Positions 5,431 through 9,110 of a stretch of DNA of 9,110 nucleotides are shown in pieces (the stretch's first letter is position 1; every line of letters begins with the position of its first letter). The stretch spans positions 1 through 9,110 of the forward strand of contig JAJFHR010000440.1 in NCBI GenBank assembly GCA_021775515.1, given 5' to 3'. The notes under the pieces were generated by a model. It made no database searches. It worked only from the letters and a program-made list of their open reading frames with translations, and was not told where the DNA came from. The stretch comes from Hyphomicrobiales bacterium. Its GTDB lineage: Bacteria > Pseudomonadota > Alphaproteobacteria > Rhizobiales > JAJFHR01. Both the position numbers and the translations under genes were made by a program.

Positions 5431-7296
5431 ATGTCTCTTACAGGTAGCCTAAACACCGCGCTGACCGGCATCACTGCTACGCAGGCCAGAATTGACCTTG
5501 TCGCTCAAAATGTCGCCAATGCGGATACTCCCGGATATACTCGCAAGACTTTATCAACCGAAGCAAATGTCGCCGGTGGTAAAGTCATCGGTGTGTTGCT
5601 CGGTGACGTTAGCCGGGTGGTGGATACGTTTTTGCAGCAGCAATTGCGTAATGAAATTGCAGCCCAGGGCAATGTAAATGTCAGAAAAGATTTTCTTACT
5701 CTGGTAGATCAGTTTTTTGGCGAACCTGGCGGTTCAACCGGCTTGGACACAATTGTCAATGAGTTCTCCAGCGCGCTGCAAAACCTTGCCACAAATCCTG
5801 ATCAGGCAGTCGCTCAGCGTGCCGCGGTAGATGCTGCGGTAACTTTGGCGAGCCAGATTAATCAGCTTTCGCTCGAAGTGCAGAATTTACGCACCCAGGC
5901 CGAAACCGGGATTGCTTCTGCGGTGACTGAAGCGAACACGCTGTTGAAATCCATTGCAAACCTCAATCAGGAAATTGCTATCGCATTTGGCAGTACCGGA
6001 GGTGTGGCGGATTTGCAGGATCAGCGCGACCTGGCGATTGACCGGCTATCTGAACTTCTTGACATCAAAGTATCGCAGGGAGAACGAGGAACCGCCAAGA
6101 TTTTTACCAATGGTGGCGACCTTTTGCTGGATGGTCAACCGGCAACGTTAAATTTTGACAGTCGTGGAACGCTCAGTTTCAATTCGCTTTTTAATTCGGA
6201 TCCAAATTTACGTGGCGTTGGAACCTTAACGATTGTTGATACCAATGGCGGCACCGTCGATCTTTTTTCCAGCGGAACCATAAGATCGGGCAAGATCGCT
6301 GCTTATCGAGACTTAAGAGATAATATTCTTACAGAAGTTCAAGCTGAGCTTGATAATCTGGCCCAGGGAATTGCCCAGTCATTATCGACTAAGGATGTTG
6401 CCGGAGTGGCTGTTAATCCTGGACCTGGTGCTGGTTTTGATCTCGATCTGTCAGACCTTCAGGCCGGAAATCCGATTTCGGTGACGTTTACGGATATTGG
6501 CAGCGGAACTACGCAAACGATAACTCTAATTCGGGTCGACGATCCATCGATTCTACCCCTTGCAAACACGGCAACCGCTGATCCCAACGACACGGTGTTC
6601 GGGATTGACTTTAGCGGTGGATTTAATGCTGCAGTTCCGTTAATTAATACCGCGCTTGGCGGCAATATTAATGTGTCATCGCCAGTACCAAATACAGTCA
6701 GGATTGTTGATGATGGCACCTCGACGGTAAGTTTGGATGCTGTCAATGCCTCGGTAACCGCAACACAAGTTACCGGCGATGGTCTGGCTTTGCCGCTGTT
6801 TGTAGACGTTAACGGTTCTCAAATTCCATATACTGCCAGCCTCGGTGGTGGCGGTCAAAGACTCGGTTTTGCCTCTCGTATCGCGGTGAACAGCGCCATT
6901 GTAACCGATAGTTCACTGTTGGTTACTTTCGACACAACGACGGCTTCCGGCGATCCCGCGCGTCCGCAAGATTTGTTGACCCGGTTTTCTGAAACCCCAT
7001 TTACTTTTGCTTCCAGGCCGGGCGGGCCGGTCAGCGGTGCGCCATTTTCAGGAACGATTAGTGCCTATACCCGCGAAGTTATTTCGTTTCAGGCTGGGCA
7101 GGCGGAGTTTGCCGCGCGTGAACAGGAAGCTCAGGATATTGTCACGGGCACGATCAAGGCCAGGGTTGAGACTGATACCAAGGTCAATGTAGATCAGGAG
7201 ATCGCGCAACTTATCGTGCTTCAAAATGCATTTGCGGCCAATGCGAGGGTTCTGTCGGTGGTTCAGGAACTTGTCGACGTACTGCTGCGGGTCTAG
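5431..7296 (+). CDS. flgK: Flagellar hook-associated protein 1 FlgK
   Basis: FlgK forms the first ring of the hook-filament junction, directly on the hook and below FlgL. It is exported by the flagellar type III system and has no signal peptide. The N-terminal helix carries the rod/hook signature LNTALTGITATQARIDLVAQ, NVANADTPGYTRK (7-39). The helical FlgK domain spans about 60-210, with DTFLQQQLRNE, DQFFGEP and LQDQRDLAIDRLSEL (195-209). The C-terminus VDQEIAQLIVLQNAFAANAR, VLSVVQELVDVLL (587-619) is diagnostic. With 621 residues it exceeds the enteric protein (about 550) because of the beta-rich part at about 338-500, including VTFTDIGSGTTQTITLIRVDDP (351-372), a style I associate with Rhizobiales. 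GGA lies 6 bases before the ATG. It follows flgE after 65 bases containing a strong stem-loop and precedes flgL by 9 bases. Confidence 0.95.
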   Translation: MSLTGSLNTALTGITATQARIDLVAQNVANADTPGYTRKTLSTEANVAGGKVIGVLLGDVSRVVDTFLQQQLRNEIAAQGNVNVRKDFLTLVDQFFGEPGGSTGLDTIVNEFSSALQNLATNPDQAVAQRAAVDAAVTLASQINQLSLEVQNLRTQAETGIASAVTEANTLLKSIANLNQEIAIAFGSTGGVADLQDQRDLAIDRLSELLDIKVSQGERGTAKIFTNGGDLLLDGQPATLNFDSRGTLSFNSLFNSDPNLRGVGTLTIVDTNGGTVDLFSSGTIRSGKIAAYRDLRDNILTEVQAELDNLAQGIAQSLSTKDVAGVAVNPGPGAGFDLDLSDLQAGNPISVTFTDIGSGTTQTITLIRVDDPSILPLANTATADPNDTVFGIDFSGGFNAAVPLINTALGGNINVSSPVPNTVRIVDDGTSTVSLDAVNASVTATQVTGDGLALPLFVDVNGSQIPYTASLGGGGQRLGFASRIAVNSAIVTDSSLLVTFDTTTASGDPARPQDLLTRFSETPFTFASRPGGPVSGAPFSGTISAYTREVISFQAGQAEFAAREQEAQDIVTGTIKARVETDTKVNVDQEIAQLIVLQNAFAANARVLSVVQELVDVLLRV

Positions 7297-7305
7297 GAGT
7301 TAATC

Positions 7306-8817
7306 ATGGCGCTTTCACCGCTTTCAACCAGCTTTAACTTAGTCCAGGAAACCGGTAAACTGCGGGATCAGTTGAGCAGCCTTCAGCTTCAGCTTGCAAC
7401 CGGTAAAAAAGCCACCACTTATTCCGAGCTTGGACTTGACCGCTCGCTGGCTATTTCGCTTCGATCAAAAATAAGCTCAATTGATGGCTATAAAGCGACG
7501 ATTTCGCAAACCCTTATTCGTGTCGATCTCATTCAGGAGCACTTGAATCGGCTGGAAGAGATTGCCGGAACAACGAAGTCATCGGCGTTTGGTGATCAGT
7601 TTGAACTTGTGGAAAATGGAAAAACTCAGCTCCAGTTGACGGCGCGAAGCAATCTTGACGAAGCCGTATCGTTATTGAATTTCGAATTGAGCGGCACGCA
7701 TTATTTTTCCGGCAAAACGACGGATACAAAACCAGTTATTCCAGCGGATCAGATACTCAACGGCATTGGTGCCCAGGCCGGCTTCAAACAGGTCCTGACC
7801 GAGCGAAATGCCGCTGACCTTGGGGCCAGTGGCCTGGGGCGGATCGCCATAACTACAAGTACCACTGTCGGGCCGCCGTCTGAAAATATACAACTAACTG
7901 AAGACGGGGTTCATCCCTTTGGCTTCAAGCTTTCGGCGATCACCAGTAACCTGACCGGGGTTACGGCAACCGGGCCTGCAGGTGCACCGGCAGCGGTTGA
8001 TGTTGCCTTTACCTCTACGCTGCCTCAGTCAGGGGAAACTATCAGCATTTCCTTGAATCTGCCGGACGGGACAAACACCACGTTAACGCTCGAAGCCACC
8101 GCTGGTACTGCAGGTGCCAACCAGTTTACGATTGGAGCTGATGAAGCTACGACGCGCAACAATTTTCAAACAGCGGTTAATGCAAAGCTGTTGGAACTGG
8201 CCAATACCGATCTAAAGGCGGCCTCTTCTGCGCAGGCTGGAGAAAATTTCTTTAATTTCGACGCCGCGAACCCGCCACAACGCGTCGCTGGACCGCCATT
8301 TAACAGCGCGACGGCTCTTGTCAACGCTACGCCAGCGGATACGGTATTTTGGTATCAGGGCGATTTGAGCACAGGCAGTGCCCGCGACAGTTCGATTGTG
8401 CGTATCGATCAGTCAATTTCGCTGTCGTTTGGCGCCCGAGCCGATGAAGATGCTTTGCGCACTGTTGTTCAAAACCTTGCCTTGCTGGCAGCCGAAACGT
8501 TCAGCGCCAGCGCTCCTGGGGATCAGGAGCGTTATGGACAGTTGCGCAACCGGGTCAGTAATGATCTTTCCTTTAATCCGCCAGGCCAATCAATACTTCA
8601 GATTATTGCAGAATTCGGTCAAAAACAGGGTGTCATGGGGGATGTTCGCGACAGACATATCGCTACAGAAAATACGACTGGGGAAATTCTCGGCGACATT
8701 GAAAATGCCGAAGCGTTTGAAGTGAGCTCACAGATTTTGCAGCTTCAGACACGCCTGGAAGCAAGCTTTCAAATTTCCTCCAGGTTGTCTGAATTATCGT
8801 TGTTGAATTTTCTCTAA
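7306..8817 (+). CDS. flgL: Flagellar hook-associated protein 3 FlgL
   Basis: FlgL forms the second junction ring, linking FlgK to the flagellin filament. Its ends resemble flagellin. The N-terminal coiled-coil helices span about 1-135 (LRDQLSSLQLQLATGKKATTY; ISLRSKISSIDGYKATISQT), and FELSGTHYFSGKTTDTKP (126-143) is typical of FlgL. The C-terminal helices span about 425-503 (VMGDVRDRHIATE; QILQLQTRLEASFQISSRLS). At 503 residues it is far longer than enteric FlgL (about 317), with the extra length in a central beta-rich part at about 180-400. That part includes ISISLNLPDGTNTTLTLEA (246-264) and FFNF (315-318), as in Rhizobiales FlgL. The start is fixed by TAGGAG (7294-7299), which overlaps the flgK stop codon and lies 6 bases before the ATG, suggesting translational coupling. 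A flagellin is less likely given the position directly after flgK. Confidence 0.9.
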   Translation: MALSPLSTSFNLVQETGKLRDQLSSLQLQLATGKKATTYSELGLDRSLAISLRSKISSIDGYKATISQTLIRVDLIQEHLNRLEEIAGTTKSSAFGDQFELVENGKTQLQLTARSNLDEAVSLLNFELSGTHYFSGKTTDTKPVIPADQILNGIGAQAGFKQVLTERNAADLGASGLGRIAITTSTTVGPPSENIQLTEDGVHPFGFKLSAITSNLTGVTATGPAGAPAAVDVAFTSTLPQSGETISISLNLPDGTNTTLTLEATAGTAGANQFTIGADEATTRNNFQTAVNAKLLELANTDLKAASSAQAGENFFNFDAANPPQRVAGPPFNSATALVNATPADTVFWYQGDLSTGSARDSSIVRIDQSISLSFGARADEDALRTVVQNLALLAAETFSASAPGDQERYGQLRNRVSNDLSFNPPGQSILQIIAEFGQKQGVMGDVRDRHIATENTTGEILGDIENAEAFEVSSQILQLQTRLEASFQISSRLSELSLLNFL

Positions 8818-8848
8818 AATCCGTGGAAATACTGCCCAGCTGGACGAG
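8818..8848. other. 31-base gap between convergent flgL and flaF
   Basis: The two stop codons face each other across 31 bases. The only dyad is AGCT-GGACG-AGCT (8839-8851), which has a 4-bp stem and no T-run on either side, so no credible terminator is visible. Transcripts from both strands may overlap at their 3' ends. Confidence 0.5.
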
Positions 8849-9110
8849 CTATTTGCTGTGAAGCCCGGCCGCAAGTTCACGATTGATCAAAATCAGAGAA
8901 TTTAGTTTTTCGGGTTCGGGGTGGCGTTCGATGTCCAGGGTATGCCGAAATATGAATACCCCAAGAGAGCCGACATTATTCTTAATTGCTGTGGGAAGCT
9001 GATTTTCTTCCCGGCCGATCGACGTCACCAGTATAGTCCAGAGCTTTCTATTATAGGTCAAAGCAGGTCTGAGAGTTTGTTTGTACTCAGTCCAGTTGTC
9101 TTTGATGTTT
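8849..9110 (-). CDS. flaF: Flagellar biosynthesis regulator FlaF (5' end beyond right edge)
   Basis: FlaF is a small cytoplasmic protein of Alphaproteobacteria that promotes flagellin production and export. In Caulobacter it acts opposite FlbT, which lowers flagellin mRNA stability. The minus frame is open from the right edge (9109) to a TAG at 8849-8851, giving 86 visible residues. The family is roughly 110-130, so the N-terminal 30-40 residues lie outside. Family marks are YNRKLWTILVTSIGREENQLP, with the conserved N-R-x-L-W-T and N-x-L-P, then GVFIFRHTL and the end LILINRELAAGL. A TTG at 9061 could be misread as the start, but the reading frame continues upstream (NIKDNWTEYKQTLRPAL), and that stretch fits the helix before the NRKLW motif, so the TTG is internal. 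The gene is convergent with flgL. FlbT and flagellin genes are expected nearby, beyond the right edge. Confidence 0.88.
   Translation of the reverse strand, partial: NIKDNWTEYKQTLRPALTYNRKLWTILVTSIGREENQLPTAIKNNVGSLGVFIFRHTLDIERHPEPEKLNSLILINRELAAGLHSK

Noticed and set aside
7306..8817. Calling the third flagellar gene a flagellin
   Set aside because: Flagellin-like ends are shared by FlgL; position 9 bases after flgK and the GTHYFSG motif favour FlgL.

Overview
The window most likely comes from an alphaproteobacterium, probably of the Hyphomicrobiales (Rhizobiales) type. The main evidence is FlaF, a flagellin regulator largely confined to that class, next to hook genes. Supporting evidence is the enlarged FlgK and FlgL with Rhizobiales-style central insertions, the TRAP transporter genes and a MoxR ATPase of the type common in these bacteria. 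Base composition is fairly balanced. I see no insertion sequence, prophage, CRISPR array, tRNA or rRNA.

Left part (1-3673, all minus strand). Reading right to left in the direction of transcription: a MoxR-family AAA+ ATPase; 24 bases later a very short secreted protein resembling a branched-chain amino acid (LivJ-type) binding protein; a SnoaL-like small protein; the TRAP substrate-binding protein DctP; and the small TRAP membrane subunit DctQ, which runs off the left edge (DctM is expected beyond it). The moxR/short-SBP pair is probably one transcript. A weak terminator and a weak promoter between the short SBP gene and the SnoaL gene suggest a break there. A strong stem-loop lies between dctP and dctQ, where the abundant binding protein is followed by the scarcer membrane subunits.

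Divergent control region (3674-3967). This holds a very good sigma-54 promoter for the flagellar genes (TGGCCCG-N4-TTGCC). Upstream of it are an IHF-like site and two adjacent inverted repeats at about -116 to -84 from the expected start, which is the layout of an enhancer-activated late flagellar promoter. I found no convincing promoter for moxR here.

Right part (3968-8817, plus strand). flgE (hook), flgK (HAP1) and flgL (HAP3) form one operon encoding the hook and the two hook-filament junction proteins. A perfect 12-bp stem-loop separates flgE from flgK, where the protein demand falls from more than a hundred hook subunits to about eleven HAP subunits. flgK and flgL are 9 bases apart and probably translationally coupled. 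Convergent to flgL, flaF enters from the right edge on the minus strand.

There is no clearly new multi-gene system. The most unusual items are the miniature binding protein behind an orphan moxR, the two intercistronic hairpins, the control region of flgE, and a possible shared insertion module in FlgK and FlgL.
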